Part shown: one piece after another, positions 29,007 through 42,162 of the stretch
Numbering within the stretch: position 1 is the first letter of the stretch
Layout of the letters: each line of letters opens with the position of its first letter
DNA from: Nematostella vectensis
Lineage: Eukaryota > Cnidaria > Anthozoa > Actiniaria > Edwardsiidae
Length of the DNA stretch: 64,000 bases
Assembly: GCF_932526225.1 (NCBI RefSeq)
Contig: NC_064041.1
Location: 5,948,046 to 6,012,045, forward strand
Direction: 5' to 3'
Notes under the pieces: model-generated
What the model saw: only the letters and a program-made list of their open reading frames with translations
The model's database searches: none
Told to the model about the DNA's origin: nothing
Program-made: the position numbers and the translations under genes

Positions 29007-29785
29007 AGCTAAAGGTCTCAAACCAGCTTGCAGAAAGAAGAAAGTAAAATAAATTATTCTTTTGCGCTCTTAACCCGTAAATGCAAGTCATTCGATCGCT
29101 GCATATCCATAAGAAATAAACGCAATAATAATCATCAGAAATAAACGCAAAACTGGAAATCAATCTGGCTCCCTGTATTTTCATACATTCGTGTGCACCA
29201 TAAAAAAAACGATATCCCTAATAGTGGAATAGTGGGCTGGTGCCCAAATAACTCTCCTGGCCCTCACCTTCGACCCCTCAAATTTTACGAGCTTATGGCG
29301 ATTGTTTGTCGCTCGCTTCTATTTCGATACAAAGTAATGAAATGCTTATTGCAGGCCCGTAAATCCTGAGTACGAGCCTGTTATTGGACGCCAATTTAAG
29401 CTTTCTGCCGATTATCGGAACATAGCAGTTGGTCATATGACATCGTGAAATTGTAGTTTTAACGCCACAGAATGTAATATATCGTACAAAAAGAAATACC
29501 AATCCAAACTGTAATACATTACGCCACTAAATGTTCTTAATACCATTTTTAACTCATTGACCCCTGGCTATTCTAGCTTAATTTACAACAGCAACAAAAA
29601 CACAGACCGAAAACGGATACCTCCTCCCCCTATTAAGAGTATTTTACTGCCTTTCAAAGTGAAACACCGCTATACGTAGTCAGCGGTAACCAAGCTTTCC
29701 AGCAGTGCCTTGCGGTCCCCCGTCTAATCTCACATCGTTAGTGCTAGAGCAAATTACATGACAGTTGAATGTACTTTTCGTTACT

Positions 29786-30034
29786 GTCGAATCCGTTGTA
29801 TTGCGACCCGCGTTTTCAAAACACGATTTGTTTTGGTTTTCTGTTTCGTCAGTAAACCATTCTGAGCCAATCAGAGTCTCGCTTTGGGCACTTCCCTGGC
29901 TATTCTCTCACTAGGCGAGAGATGGCAAGAATCTGATTGGCTTAGAATAATTTGACTGGTGGAACAGAAAATCCCAAAAGACAAAAACAAATCGATGTGT
30001 TGAAAATGCGGTGTCATGATACAAAGGATTCGAC
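29786..30034. mobile_element. Fold-back MITE with about 110-bp arms
   Basis: Left GTCGAATCC...TTGTATTGCGACCCGCGTT and right GGATTCGAC are the ends of a near-palindrome. Inner parts such as CTGAGCCAATCAGAGTC pair with GAATCTGATTGGCTTAG. Almost the whole 249 bp could fold as one hairpin. Confidence 0.8.
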
Positions 30035-30615
30035 AATAAAATACAGCCACTAGCATATTGGGGAGAGTGCATAGGACATCATTATTCAAGGGACATCAAG
30101 TCTATTGGGCCATGATTGAGTGCTGTGCTTATGGATGTTTGCAAGCAAAGTTGGATTCATGGGGATTCTCTCTTTGGCTTTCTGAAACCAAATTGATTGT
30201 TAATACTGCTATTTTAGGTCTGTTTGACCTGGAATTGGCCTATTTGGCTTTAGAGAGAAATTAAAAAGAAAAACTGTCTAATATTGTGGTAGAGGTGTGT
30301 TAACAGGCCCTTCGCTTGTGATTTTTATTCGTTGATATCCTAGAATACTTTGCAATCTGTAATGACAGCAAGAAGGTTGAAGAAGCCTTCAAGGAGTGAA
30401 CATTGTGTTTTGAAGCCATGGAAATAGACCTGGATGATCAAAATAAAGATATGGTTTTTTTTTTTTCATGTATGAATGTTTTGGGTTGTGGTTACTTCTC
30501 ACGACCGGTACAGGCCGGTTGAGGGCTCAATGGACTAACACAAAAAATATATAATAGCCTTCGCCCAGAATGATATTCTGTTTACGAAAAAACTGGCAAA
30601 GGGATAGCAGACCAG

Positions 30616-30735
30616 GCTATCACCACCATCATTATGACCACAATCATCACCACCACCACCACCACCACAACCACCACCACCACCACCACCACCACCATCG
30701 TCGTCATCATCATCATCATCATCATCATCATTTTC
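30616..30735. repeat. CAC/CAT trinucleotide microsatellite
   Basis: About 100 bp of ACC units are followed by ATC units. Frames through it encode His or Thr runs with no further protein features. Confidence 0.95.
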
Positions 30736-30832
30736 ATCACTATCGTTACCGAAATTATAATGAGCTTCTTCTTTATGTTTCGTCTTTATGTTTCGTCTGT
30801 TCGTCTGTCTGTTTGTTAAAAAAGCAGGCTTT

Positions 30833-31590
30833 CGTTGGAGCCAAAGCGGTGAATTCTTCAAGCTTTGTTGTTGGTACTACTGGAAATATGGGACAGCAGA
30901 GAGATGTCGTGATCGCGATTGTAACTGCTCTGGCAATTAAAAAAACAATGTTTGATACTTAATTTACGAAATTCAATCGAAAAGATCGCATTGGCTTCCC
31001 CAAATCAGCCGATGGAAAAAGATGCTTTTTCACACTTGGTACTTTGCTAGGAAGACAAAATGGCGGCTGACAGAGGCTGTACAAAAATATGTTTGTGGTA
31101 ACGGTTGTGATTTCATTCAATTGTTTTGGCAGATACGGATGTACTCATTCAGGCCAAAGCTCTGGTAATTCGTTATGGTGGAGATTGTCCTGAGTTTACA
31201 TATCATGGTATTGTCCGAAGCTCTTCGCAACCTGAATTGTCCCTGGCTCTTCCATATTTGTCTTCACGGGATGCACCTTCCAAAGCCTCTGTTGCACATC
31301 GTGACATATACCGATTTGCTGTAGCGAAGGTGCTGGGACAGCTTCTCAATGTGAAGATCAACTTCTTTCTAAGCAAAGAGCCCCCGCTCTCGTGTGACAT
31401 GGTGACTGACAGTGCATTCCAGCAGCTAGAACATGCTACTGGCGGAGAAAATTACATTTTCAGTTCTAGTTTAGAAATAAGACGATCAAGCGGTATCGTC
31501 TATGGTGCTTTGATTGGAATAGCACGAATTTTTTCAGGGATTGCACTCCCTAGTCGAGTTGTCCCTAGACGTTTATATCTTGGTGATACT

Positions 31591-31621
<31 letters not shown>

Positions 31622-32241
31622 TGATGATGATGATTGCGGAGTTGTTGTTGAAGTGACCACCGTCATATATATTTAACCCATTTCCACAACTTTGACAAAC
31701 AGGGGAAAAAGCCAGAGCCGAAATTTTACTGCCTGACGACAAAAATCTTGATCTCGCTCCCCTGAAAATCCACGTCATGTCAACAGCAGGGGATGTCATC
31801 TCCATGGTAACCATGGCAGACCGCGTGGCGAAGTTCCCTCCTCCATCCGGGAAGTTCAGCTTGCGCCTGACCGTCTCGACTACATCGGGGATCCAGCTCG
31901 TGCGGTTGTCAAGACAACTCGAAGCACAGTCGGTTGTCCTGGCACCCAAGAATTCGCCAGCACTTTTTGGATCAGACTCCCCATTCTATTTTATTTTGTT
32001 CATCAACGCTCCAAGCCAGACCTTTGCTACAACAGCTGTCGCCGCTTCAACATGGGGCACGACAGTAACGCCCGTTCCAGCAAGTATGGCGGTACCACAA
32101 AAGAGACAAGGCCATGGAGTGTGCCATCAAATCAAGGTTCCATGCAGTACTCCTGCCAACATCGATGAACAAATTTACATCAAAGCTACGGGAACTTTAC
32201 CAAGACCAATGGAGGCTACCATGTCTAGGCATTTTCCTTAA
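30833..32241 (+). pseudogene. Decayed VWA-domain copy 3
   Basis: Three blocks align with exons 6, 7 and 10 of the complete VWA gene. Bases 30833-30940 read VGAKAVNSSSFVVGTTGNMG, where the metal-site Asp has become Gly and the Ser has become Asn. Bases 31134-31640 encode the rest of the VWA domain (RYGGDCPEFTYHG, then a compensated pair of frame shifts around IVRSSSQPELSL), running into an ACG/ATG microsatellite. Bases 31705-32241 encode the C-terminal region (IHVMSTAGDVISM, LEAQSVVLAPK). The exons corresponding to 8 and 9 are absent between 31640 and 31700. There is no signal or chitin-binding exon. Some frames remain open, so transcription cannot be excluded, but the metal site and architecture are lost. 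Confidence 0.8.
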
Positions 32242-33753
32242 ACATAAACTTATATTTACATTCTGCGTGGCTGGTAAAGGGGTTAATCTAAGAAAATCTA
32301 TGGAAAAAAACGATAAGCCTGCAATCACAAAAGTAATGTGATCATCATGTAACATGATCATGTAGAAGTGGATGTTAATCTTAATTTGTTTTTTTTATAT
32401 ATGGTAATGATTTGACAAAGATCACAACAAAAGTGCGTTGAAGGAAGTTTATGATCTACTATTTACAGTTGACACCCAATAATTCGAAAAGATGGATAAA
32501 GCTGCAGTCAGCTCCTTTGCTTTTTTTTGTTGGATGTTGTTGTCGTTTTTTTTCTTCATTTTTTTTTTCTTTTGTAATAACGAATTGATATGCCTTTTGT
32601 CTATACTAATCTTGCAGCATTGATAAGCTATATCCAGTGGCGGATTCAGGGCAATGGAACCACCCTTCTTAAAGCAACTTTAAACTTCTCTCAGCCAACT
32701 TGCACTACGAAAGCACAAGTGACATTTCGAGTCGCAAACGCGCGCAATGTCTGCCCATCACACCAAGCGACGAAAACATAAAATCTTTCAAATATATATA
32801 AACACATATCAACTGATAATTCGTTAAGAGCTGAAAAAGTGTTTTATTGTTATTTTGCCGAAAAAGAAGGGGAGCGTGCACTAGTCTACCACTTTGGAAG
32901 ATGTTGGTATGGCATTCATAAATTCAACCCCTCCTTAAAAAATAGTATATCAGTACAAATAACCATAGTGCATTTGTCCAACTCTATCTACTCTTGTTCC
33001 TCTTCCAACACGGTGACCACCACCCCCCCTCCCCTCCCATTGGCCCCCGCCAAAAAAAAACGCCTTGCTGTTCTGAGACAGGGCTATTCTAATTTTGTAA
33101 ACTCTGATGATTATAATGTCATGTTTTTATGCCATCTGGATTACTCTCATAACTTACAGTAAAGCGCACGTACGCAGTAAGAATCCTTCAGGCGACACTA
33201 TCGACTGACGATTAGCACTTTCCTTGCAGCCAAAACACCGCGCTTCTAGCACTGACTAGTTTCCCAAATCGTGTGCTTTCAAATGGCACTCGGGAGGTTT
33301 ATGTTTCAAATTATCCCTTCTCTACTCAATTATTCTGTTTTCGTCGGAAGTGTCTCTCTTTTCCCACTTAACCAAGTGGGTGTCGATTGCTACGATAACT
33401 GTTTTATTTACACTTGAAAGTTTAAGCAACGGCATCGGCGACGGCAAGGAAATCGTGACAAAACATGTTTTTATGCTTTTAGTGATTAATATTAAATAAG
33501 CTTAAAAACTCCAAATATAAAGCAAAGATGAGGACCTTTCTCTTCTCTAGCGAGCTATGGATGGGTTACGTCCAAGAACGTTCTTGTTAAACGCTATTGA
33601 AACTTGGATTCTTCGTGGTTGATGGGGAAACATGTTTATTTAAAGTTTGAAAATGTTTTTTTTTCTGTTCACCAGCCAAGACGTTGCCGTTGTGGCATTT
33701 TAAATTCCCCATAACCTACGGGTGACCTGAGCCCGTGCATGTTTCTCTTCCCC
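32242..33753. other. Intergenic stretch
   Basis: A CAGTGGCGGATTCAGG sequence at 32634 looks like a hAT terminal repeat, but I could not find its partner. Bases 32836-32892 (TTATTGTTATTTTGCCGAAA, then GCGTGCACTAGTCTACCAC) match the MITE ends at 61140-61190. No exon is supported. Confidence 0.45.
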
Positions 33754-34554
33754 TTATGAACAAACTATCTTTACCATGGCTTTCCTAAAGTCCGGCATCC
33801 GAAGCGCATACACTACAGGGTTAACAACCGAGTTAAGTAGCCTCCAGGCCATCACTAGCTCGTGGGCAAGCAGAAACCTCGTATACCGAGGAATCTCATG
33901 AAATATAAGATCCGGTAGCCACGTCACTAGTGACAGAGCAGTGACAATAAACAGAGTCTCGGCGAGTTCGCGATCACGCCGAGTTGACGGATGCGAGAGT
34001 TTTATGCGCTGTTTCCTCACGTTTACAAGGATGATAAAATACGAGCAGCATATCACTGCAAGACTGGAAAACGCCAGAACATTCCGCGACCAAATGGTGA
34101 TAATGGCTTCATCAGTGGCTGCGTAGCTTAGACCCAGAGGCAAAGCGATGGCCCACTGGGCAACGATTCCATAGAAGTATGCACGTGGCTGCACCTGTCG
34201 ATGTCGCAATGGTCGAACTGTGGCGTGCAGGCGCTCCATGGCGATAAGAACAAGGCCATTAATTGACGCCGTCGAGCAAGCAATCCAGAGGACATCTCCG
34301 GCGAATCGCCAGCCTGAGATGTACTTGTCAATCAGGACGAAGGAGTAGCAAAAGATTGCCGCGAGCCCAACCATGGCGTCGGCCGCTGCTACTGCGATAA
34401 GGAAGTAAGTACTGCGCTTGCGCAAGGCCCTGTTTGTTGCAAATGTGATGAGAGTAAGGATGTTGGATAGAAAGATGACGAAACCTTCAGCGATCAAGAG
34501 CCAGTAAAGAAGGCCAAGTCGAGGCGTCTCCCAATCATGAATTACCCCCATCAT
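33754..34554 (-). CDS. Class A (rhodopsin-like) GPCR, single exon, 266 residues
   Basis: The frame encodes seven hydrophobic segments with class A landmarks: LSNILTL in TM1, the sodium-site Asp in AAADAMVG of TM2, an ERL in place of DRY at the end of TM3, TWLP in TM6 (CWxP position) and NPVVY in TM7, followed by a short basic helix 8. The N-terminus before TM1 is about 15 residues, and the second extracellular loop is short. The usual disulfide Cys at the top of TM3 is Arg here, and no Cys is seen in loop 2; TM5 lacks its usual Pro. These absences are shared by melanocortin- and cannabinoid-type receptors, so a place near that group is my inference. The ligand is unknown. The intronless structure suggests a retro-derived or tandemly expanded receptor, as is common in cnidarians. 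A CRE-like or core promoter was not identified. Confidence 0.85.
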   Translation of the reverse strand: MMGVIHDWETPRLGLLYWLLIAEGFVIFLSNILTLITFATNRALRKRSTYFLIAVAAADAMVGLAAIFCYSFVLIDKYISGWRFAGDVLWIACSTASINGLVLIAMERLHATVRPLRHRQVQPRAYFYGIVAQWAIALPLGLSYAATDEAIITIWSRNVLAFSSLAVICCSYFIILVNVRKQRIKLSHPSTRRDRELAETLFIVTALSLVTWLPDLIFHEIPRYTRFLLAHELVMAWRLLNSVVNPVVYALRMPDFRKAMVKIVCS

Positions 34555-36459
34555 TAGCGAACGATCTAGAAAACGAATAATTCGAGCAAGTTTACAAATT
34601 ATCAGTAAAGTTAGTGCTAAAAAATATTTGCCCTAAAAAAAGAAATTATCAAACAAAAAGACAATACTACAAACTACGAAGGGTAGTATTACACCGACCT
34701 TGTGATCAAGTAAGCAAATGATCAAAACCGAGATAAAAGCCAATAGGAACCATGGATGAATCGGGTAACTTCAATCCAGCAGGCGATTTATCAACCAAAC
34801 GAATCGACAATAGTCATAAAAGTGTTTTTCACAAGAAGACAAGTCCTCATGAACACTCATCTGTACTCTCATCCCATTGGTTTATCTTAACAATAGAATT
34901 ATAGGTACATAGATGGTATATAGGTTACGGGAGGAGCCCGAGAGGCAAAAGGCATGAGTCGTTAGAAGTAAGATTGTTGTAATGTCCTTAATATTAACAA
35001 ATCTTTGTTTGAAATGCTCGATTACCAAATACTATATTATATGCAAAGAGTCTCTCGTGACGTTATGTATAATTTCTATCAAGAGGTATAAGAGATATAA
35101 TCAATAGCAGATTTTGATATAGTGATAAGAACGTCAATTTTTTTTATCAAATGAATGCTTTTTGTACTTTACGCGACATGACGGAAAACCTGAAAAATTC
35201 GCAATTCGAGATAAAGAAAGAAGACTCAATTTCTTACAATGGCCATCGGTTCCTTGTATTCCGGACTGATTTTTGAAACACAAATAACGTGAGGCCGAAG
35301 TGCAAATAACCAGATTTTTGCTTTTTAAGATATTTTTTTCCTTGATCATCCTTGCGCTATGTATGAGCTCAGGGACAAAATGCTGAAATTTCAATGACAC
35401 TTTTCAAAAAGTCGCATCAATTTAAAAAAAAAGTCGCACTTGATATTTTGTTTGCTATTACTCACTAAGTACTTAGAGAAATTTTCCACCTTATTAGATT
35501 TGAAATGAGCTTATTTGAAGCGTTAAGTAATGTTTTTCCGTCATTTCGCTTTACGCATATTCAGGTGCATGCGGGTGACGAAAAAAAAAATGGAATTCTC
35601 TTTGATAACATATATTTCCATTTCCGCATGAACGTTTTTGGGAATATCAGTCTTCGAGAGCTTCAACTTAAAGGAACAAATTAATGTGATATACGTCCTT
35701 TTCAAGCTATATTTTTAACATCCTTAAAAAATTTAAAATCATTTTTATTCCAAATATTAAAAAAAATTTTCTTTATGAAAAAAGGTTAACACATTTAATT
35801 ATTGCTTGAACAGCATGTTGTAGGACTTATTTCTACAGAATGGACGATTTTAAAGGGTACATTGACATGAGTTTTTTTTTTTTTTTTTTTTTTGCAAGGT
35901 CACGGAAGCAATAAATCTCCAAAGTGTTTCTATTGAAATTATGCATATTTTGGTACATATTATCTCGTGTTTTTCACATTTCTATGGATTGTTTGGGTAC
36001 GCTTTGTCATTTTTCCGTGCCTGGGTATATGTATGAATAGGTGGGTTACCTTCATATTTGAACAATTCATGCTCGTTCAATTTTGGAAAGTCTGAGACTA
36101 AGGACTTTATGGAATAGTGATTAAATATATGGGAATAAGCATGACAAGAAATCATTTTAAATTTATTCTCGATACGTAGATAAATATGCTAGAAATTAAA
36201 AAAAGGGAACAGTGATTCCTCATATGACCCGATTACAGTACCTTAAGAATCCTGCAACGCTTATTTTGATATATTTTTGCAAGGCAAAATAAAAAAAGAT
36301 ATGATGTCATATTCAATGATGTCATATTCATATTCTCCTCGAATCAAAAAGGGGAAAGAAAAGTTTACGCGAATTAAAAGATATCTTACGTGGAGGTTTT
36401 AGATTTTTTTTTCTTTGAGCGTTTTTGTTTGTTCGTTTGTTGTTTTTATTGTTTGTACT

Positions 36460-36655
36460 CATAATAACAGCCTTGAATATTATTGATATTGATCATTTGT
36501 ATTTTTTTTTCTTAATAATTTTTTTTGGTATCATATTTTGATTTATACTAAAATTTAAACATCAATAAAAGCCTTAAAATACTCCAAAAATAATAGAACG
36601 TCCTAAGCCTGAACTGAAAATCAAAAATCAAACGTTCTTATAAAAAAAAGATGAT
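36460..36655. mobile_element. MITE family with AAGAACGT ends, copy 2 (partial)
   Basis: TTTATACTAAAATTTAAA, AAAAGCCTTAAAATACTCCA, GAACGTCCTAAGCCTGAACT and ACGTTCTTATAAAAAAAAG follow the right half of the copy at 39895-40258. Confidence 0.6.
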
Positions 36656-39479
36656 TGTACTCATTGGCGTAAGCAAAATACAAATACGAGCTCAGATTAT
36701 CTCTGAAATCCTGACTACTAAATGGTCTTACCAGCTGGCCTTCATTTGGGTAATTTTTTTGCTCTCGAACATTTTAGCTCGTCCCTAAGGTTTCCACAGG
36801 ATTCCCAATGCTAGAGAACAGAATATTTCCCAGTCAAAAGGAGAGCAGGCGCGGATCCAGGAAAAATTCTGACCTGTTTTCGAAATAAAAATACACCCTG
36901 CCGCCTCCATTAACAGAATGAAGACATGCAGCTAATAGTTAACGTACTAACTCTAAAAATGTTGACCTGTTTACTTCGGACAGGTCTTGGTCTGCGCCTA
37001 AGCCGTAATAACAGGCTACATAGCTGTTATAATAAAGAATACGGTCCTTTCCATCTTCAGAAACTATATCGATTTTATTCCATTGCACCGTTTTCTTTTT
37101 TAGTTCAAATAGCCACATTCGCTTTTGACAGGCTCAAAGACATGACAATATTTTTTCTTAGACACGACATTTTATTCCAAGCACTGAAAAGGCAGCGCTA
37201 GGACTTGCTTCTCCAATGTTTTGATCGAAAACTATGTATATTTTCTTCGCATTTTTCAGTGAACATTATCTACTTCGCTTATCTCATACTAGAAAAAAAA
37301 TTCCAAGACAATAAAAGACAGAGCATGGACTTACATCTATAATTTTTAGATCGAAAATAATACCCCTTATTTCTCCCGTTTTTCATTGAAAATTATCTCA
37401 TTCGCTTATCTCATACCAGAAACCAAAAGCTTAAAATTAAATACAGACCTTCATATAAGACTAACCTTGTATTTCTCTTTCCTTTACTCGAAGTTATTAC
37501 ACTGATAGCGCGCTTTCACCAGCTGTATTTCCCAGAGCCTTTTTGAGTACTGCAGCACCTTTGGTCACCTTGGTGTTAAGCTGTTGCGACATCTGGCCCT
37601 CGCTAGATAAAGGGTTTTGAACTAAAGGGGCCTCAATGACGGCGTAAATTTATCAATAAATCGAGGGATATTTGGCACTGCTGCCCGTGTAGTGACAGGC
37701 AGCATTTATTATACTATTATATGGCAATTGCAACCCCTTTTAGAAACGCTCATTAGGTTTCCGACACACCCTGCTTAGACGACGAAACAAACATTATGTT
37801 CACTTTCATTTACATTATCATCGTCCCTATGAATATCATCATTAAAATAGAAATATTTATTTTAATCTGCTCCGTTTGTTTGTTTTTACAATGTTTGACC
37901 CAAATAGAATGGATTTAAATTTCGTTTAATGCTATCTGATAACATCATTTTATCTTTAACTTCAAATAAGCTTAAGTATATGAAAAAATGAAGACTAAAA
38001 ATAGTCAAACTTTCCCTCGTAAAAATGTTACCGAATATCTTTTATTGCTTATTGCAGTAATTGTGTTTTCCTTTTCATATTTCATAAAACATTGTTGATT
38101 TTTTTTGTCTAATGGACTAAAAAATGATTCGAAAGTAGTGCTTCTCAACGATTTTCTAATTCGATTGATTTTTAATCAATTCCTGTCATCTTTTGCAGTC
38201 CATTTTCCTGAGTTGCGAAAATTATCTTAATATCCCTCTCTAACCATTAGATTTCTATCCGTCGGCTAAAGATATAGACAATCTGTAAGTAGAAGGGCGC
38301 ATCAACCTCAAGTAGTAATAAAATTCATATTTTTTGTCCTTGCCTATGTGAAAAGACGGTTGTGAATTTAGAGTTTGGCATCGAGGTTTCCATGTTTTCT
38401 ATTAAGCTTCAATGGAAGCACAAGCTATCACATTAATTAATTGCTTGTTGCAGCTATTTGATTAAGTTTCGATCCAACTATAGAGTTTATTGATGTGGCA
38501 AATTTTGAGATCTATTTGCCGAAATGTGTAAACTACGCTTTTAAGATGGGAAACTCACAACTCCCTGCTCAAATCAACACAAACAACAAAATCGACCACA
38601 AAATCTATCCTTGGATTTGCCTCATACTGCAATTCGTGCTAATAGTAACTTTAGAGTCAAATTCCATCAAGAGACAGGAGGAACGGAAGAGAGAATCACT
38701 CTTTCGAAAAACAACAATACGCCGGTCAAGCCAAATGGAAAAGGAGAAACCGATAATATAAATAGCATAAGTTGAAAGTCGCCTCTCAAAGATAATGCAA
38801 AAGCAATTGAAAAAAACTCGTATTGAGAAAGAATAAAAGATGATAATACAGCAACTCTTGATATGGAAATGCTTCAAGCAACTGATAAAAAAAAGAATAC
38901 ATTCTTGAATAAGATTTTATGGGGTTCTCTTATTATCGTGCGATCAAAACATCTGAGCATCCCGCCACCGTTCTGCCATTAAGCGAAAAGACGGGTGACT
39001 CATCAGTGCTCGCAAAAGCCCATTGATTAATTATTCTTGAAGCTTCGATAATTGTAAGTACGCATACCCTACCCCCATAATAGATATTAATTATGCGCGC
39101 GTAAAGTATATAAAAAAAGACTAGAAACCACAAACAAGGCGCGATACATCATTTAATCGATGCTGGTAGAAGTGCGTAGATGACAAAGAACAGGTGAATA
39201 CTAGATGCACTCATCGAAATGTAGATAATATCTAACGACTAGCTCGTTTTTTTAAATTTCAATATTGACATACTTGGTCACTTCCAGTTCACTTCCAGTT
39301 CAATTAGGATTAGTAAAATGTTTTCAAATTTTAATGCTGGCAAAAGGGTAAGTGATATTACTATAGGTGATCGCTAACCCTGAGATCGATGTTAAGACCG
39401 ACGGCCATCTTCTTTTGATTTTTTCACCATGCATTAGGCAGACTCGTACGCAGAATTTGTTGAAGGGTGAAAGGTGAGG

Positions 39480-39610
39480 GGAGTGGAAGCGGTGCGCAGA
39501 CATAGGTAACACATGGAAAAAGGATTGTATTTGAAGATTCTTCAATAAGGAATGACCTCCCTTTGGTGGCAAAGGGGGGGGGGGGGGGCGTAGACGCACT
39601 ATACGCACTT
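39480..39610. repeat. Dispersed repeat copy 3 with G-run
   Basis: GCGCAGACATAGGTAACAC, ATGGAAAAAGGATTG and TTTGAAGATTCTTCAATAAG match copies at 8215 and 12525. They are followed by a run of about 15 G at 39576 and GCGTAGACGCAC. Confidence 0.55.
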
Positions 39611-39894
39611 TCCCCCATCTCTCATTCCTTCCTGTGAACGCACCTGTGAAGTCTAAAACATTCTTAAGATTACATTAAACTATGTTTCAAGAGGAAACGT
39701 ACAATTATCAATGTTCAAATAAATCCGCTGAAGACGACGGCGGATCAAAATAAGGTACAGTGTTGTTGAGCGGTTGCAAGCACATTTAAATATATTGTTG
39801 AAAGCCATCGAAGTGAAGTCTTAAAAGAATATTTATACAGCAAATATATTATGAATATCCTGAGCTGCAAAAAAAGGGATACCCTTTAATAAGA

Positions 39895-40258
39895 ACCTTT
39901 TTTATAAGAACGTCCAGCCTGAGATTTCACCAAATTTTAAGAACATGCTAAGGACATGCTAAGGACATGCTAAGGACATGCTAAGGACATGCTAAGAACA
40001 TGCCGAGGCTGAGAAAGCTGAAAAATGTTGAGTTTTGTTTGTGTGATGTGTTCTAAAATGCAGAATCGGATCGTGTTTATAATATACCCTTAAATATTAT
40101 TGCTATTGATAATTTGTGTAATTCTCTTTTTAATGATTCATTGGGTATTGTATCCGCATATACACTAAAATTCGAAATTTTAAAAGCCTTAAATTGCTCC
40201 AAAAATAAGAGCCCAGCCTCAATTGAAAATTAGACGTTCTTATAAAAAAAGAGTGTAT
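39895..40258. mobile_element. MITE family with AAGAACGT ends, best copy
   Basis: The left end TTTTTTATAAGAACGTC and the right end GACGTTCTTATAAAAAAA are inverted repeats. Inside the left end, ACATGCTAAGG is repeated five times in tandem. The interior phrase AGCCTTAAATTGCTCC recurs in the other copies (24868, 36460, 45080, 50640). Confidence 0.75.
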
Positions 40259-41225
40259 AATGTATTTCCACATAAAGGTGCACTGCGTCTGTTTGCTTTC
40301 CAAAAAAAGGAATCGATCCTTAAAGCACTCCCAGAAAAGTATAATATACGATATGTTACATCCCCCCCAGGCCCGTAGAGTCTACTGCTATTTTAAGAAA
40401 AATATAGCTCAGTTACCCTACCCTCCTCAATCAGGGTAAGTGGCCACAAAGAAACAAACAAACAATGTGGCTTTTCATTCCCGGTCAATTGAAAATCTGA
40501 TTTTTGTTAAAACGTCCGAGTATTTTATACATATGTCTCAACGGTTGTCTCTTCTTCATACATCGACCAATGAACATGGAGCTTTTTCTTCTTTGTCTTT
40601 GACACTTTGATGGGTTACCGTATTTCTGGTGGAGAAACCGGTGATGCAAAGATCCTCTTGGCCGCGGTCTTGCTGGAAATGAGACACTTCGACTTAATGT
40701 TGACGTTACCGTAGCTGCTGTTGACACGGGCAGCGATGCTAGGAGCTCGTCGCGAGAAACGTTGGAAAAAACTTTATCTGCGAGTACGTTTTTGTTGGTT
40801 AGTGGTTGAATGCGTGGCCAGGTTCCGTGGTTCGCTTTTGGTTGCTTTGTGTGTGATTTCGGAATCTTCGGAGTTTCTTCCTTTCTTCGTTCTTTCTTCA
40901 TGTTTTTTCTTCGCCTTCCGCGGGAACACAGCTATCCTGTCGCGGTAATGAAGGTCTATCGGATTTCTCTCCTTTCTTTGAGCCTTTTCTTACTTTCTTC
41001 TGCCCTTTTGTTGTTTTGTCTTCATTATATTTAGCCATCCTTCTGCGCTGTTCTTGCATTTCTTTCAACACGCTAGGCTGTCAAGAGAAAATATATAGAT
41101 AGTAAGCTACTAAAGCTAATACATTCTTTTCTTTTTCCTTTCCCTTTCTCCGGTTATTATTCTTCATTTCTTTCTTTTCCTCGTCTATTCTTTCTTTTTT
41201 CCTTTTCTCCTTCCTTTCCTCATTC

Positions 41226-42040
41226 CTATCCTCCCGCTATCTTTTCTTTCTTTCTCTCTACCTTGCATTTTTTTAATTTATTTTTTCTATACCAAATAAG
41301 TAGTGACATGCTACCACTATCTATCGTGGAAGGGTATTCTCCATAAATCAGTTCACGAGTGCATTTGGGCCCAGTCTCTCTCCAGGACGGGGTCCTTGGA
41401 TGGAATATCCCTCGATTGGCGGAGAAGGGTCCTGGTGCGATTTGCTGCTTTTCTTTTCTAGCACCCACAGAATTTCTACCACAGAACAAGGCCTTGATCT
41501 CGTCTTGGAATTCAGCGCTTATCATGTAATGACAAACTGGTTAAGGCAAGGAATACAGCTAAAGAACGTGGAATGCGAATCTTATAATGGCACCTGTGAA
41601 AATTCCAAGCGATTCCATAGGTGATAGAAGCAGAAGAGGTGCAGGGCAAGGGAAGAAGGCGACGGAGAGGATGAGGAATGTGCGCGTGATGGTGAGGTTG
41701 TACCGGGAAAGGACGTGTCCCTTCTCAGGATCCTCCAAATCACGTAAAATCTTTCTGATATTCTTCCCATAGAAGGTACCTTCTACAACTAGAGGGACTA
41801 GAAACAATAATAAGAATATTATAAGAGAATAAGGTGAAATAGGCGTCGTTTTTGTGAAATGATTCACAAACAATAAATGGCACTTCAATAGAGAAAAACG
41901 ATAAAGCGATCCAAACTCCATCAAAGCAGAACGCTCCGATACGTCGCACCTGATGGATCTTAAAGCACTGCACCGGATAGAACGTTGCCATGTACCAGTT
42001 AACACACGTGACGTATGCACAAATACGTCAGGAAACGAAA
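41226..42040 (-). pseudogene. Class A GPCR pseudogene
   Basis: On the minus strand 42028 down to 41800 reads YVTCVNWYMATFYPVQCFK. This is the end of TM3 with NWY in the DRY position, followed by TM4 and loop 2 (IGAFCFDGVWIALSFF). After a frame shift near 41800 it continues VPLVVEGTFYGKNIRKILRD into a TM6-like stretch (LTITRTFLILSVAFFPCP). After another break it reads PVCHYMISAEFQDEIKALFC, the TM7 end and helix 8. TM1 and TM2 were not found upstream. At least two frame breaks make it non-functional. It differs in sequence from the intact receptor at 33754. Confidence 0.65.
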
Positions 42041-42162
42041 ACGAAAGGAACAAAAAGAACGGTTCGGTCTTAAGCCTATGTTGAAAATCGTAAGTGTCTG
42101 TACAGCCCATTTTTTTCACCGTATCTTACTATATTTCTGCTCCTTTGACTTCTTTTTCTTTA

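Larger units (their letters stand above)
29007..30832. other. Intergenic stretch, fold-back element and microsatellite
   Basis: No exon is supported between the CAP stop and the decayed VWA copy. The stretch holds a fold-back MITE (29786-30034) and a CAC/CAT tract (30616-30735). Confidence 0.5.
34555..41225. other. Gene-poor AT-rich stretch
   Basis: I see no supportable exon in 6.6 kb. It contains two members of the AAGAACGT-ended MITE family (36460-36655 and 39895-40258), an imperfect 135-bp tandem duplication at about 37220-37430 (TCGCTTATCTCATAC), a run of about 23 T at 35872, and a G-run repeat at 39480-39600. Confidence 0.5.
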
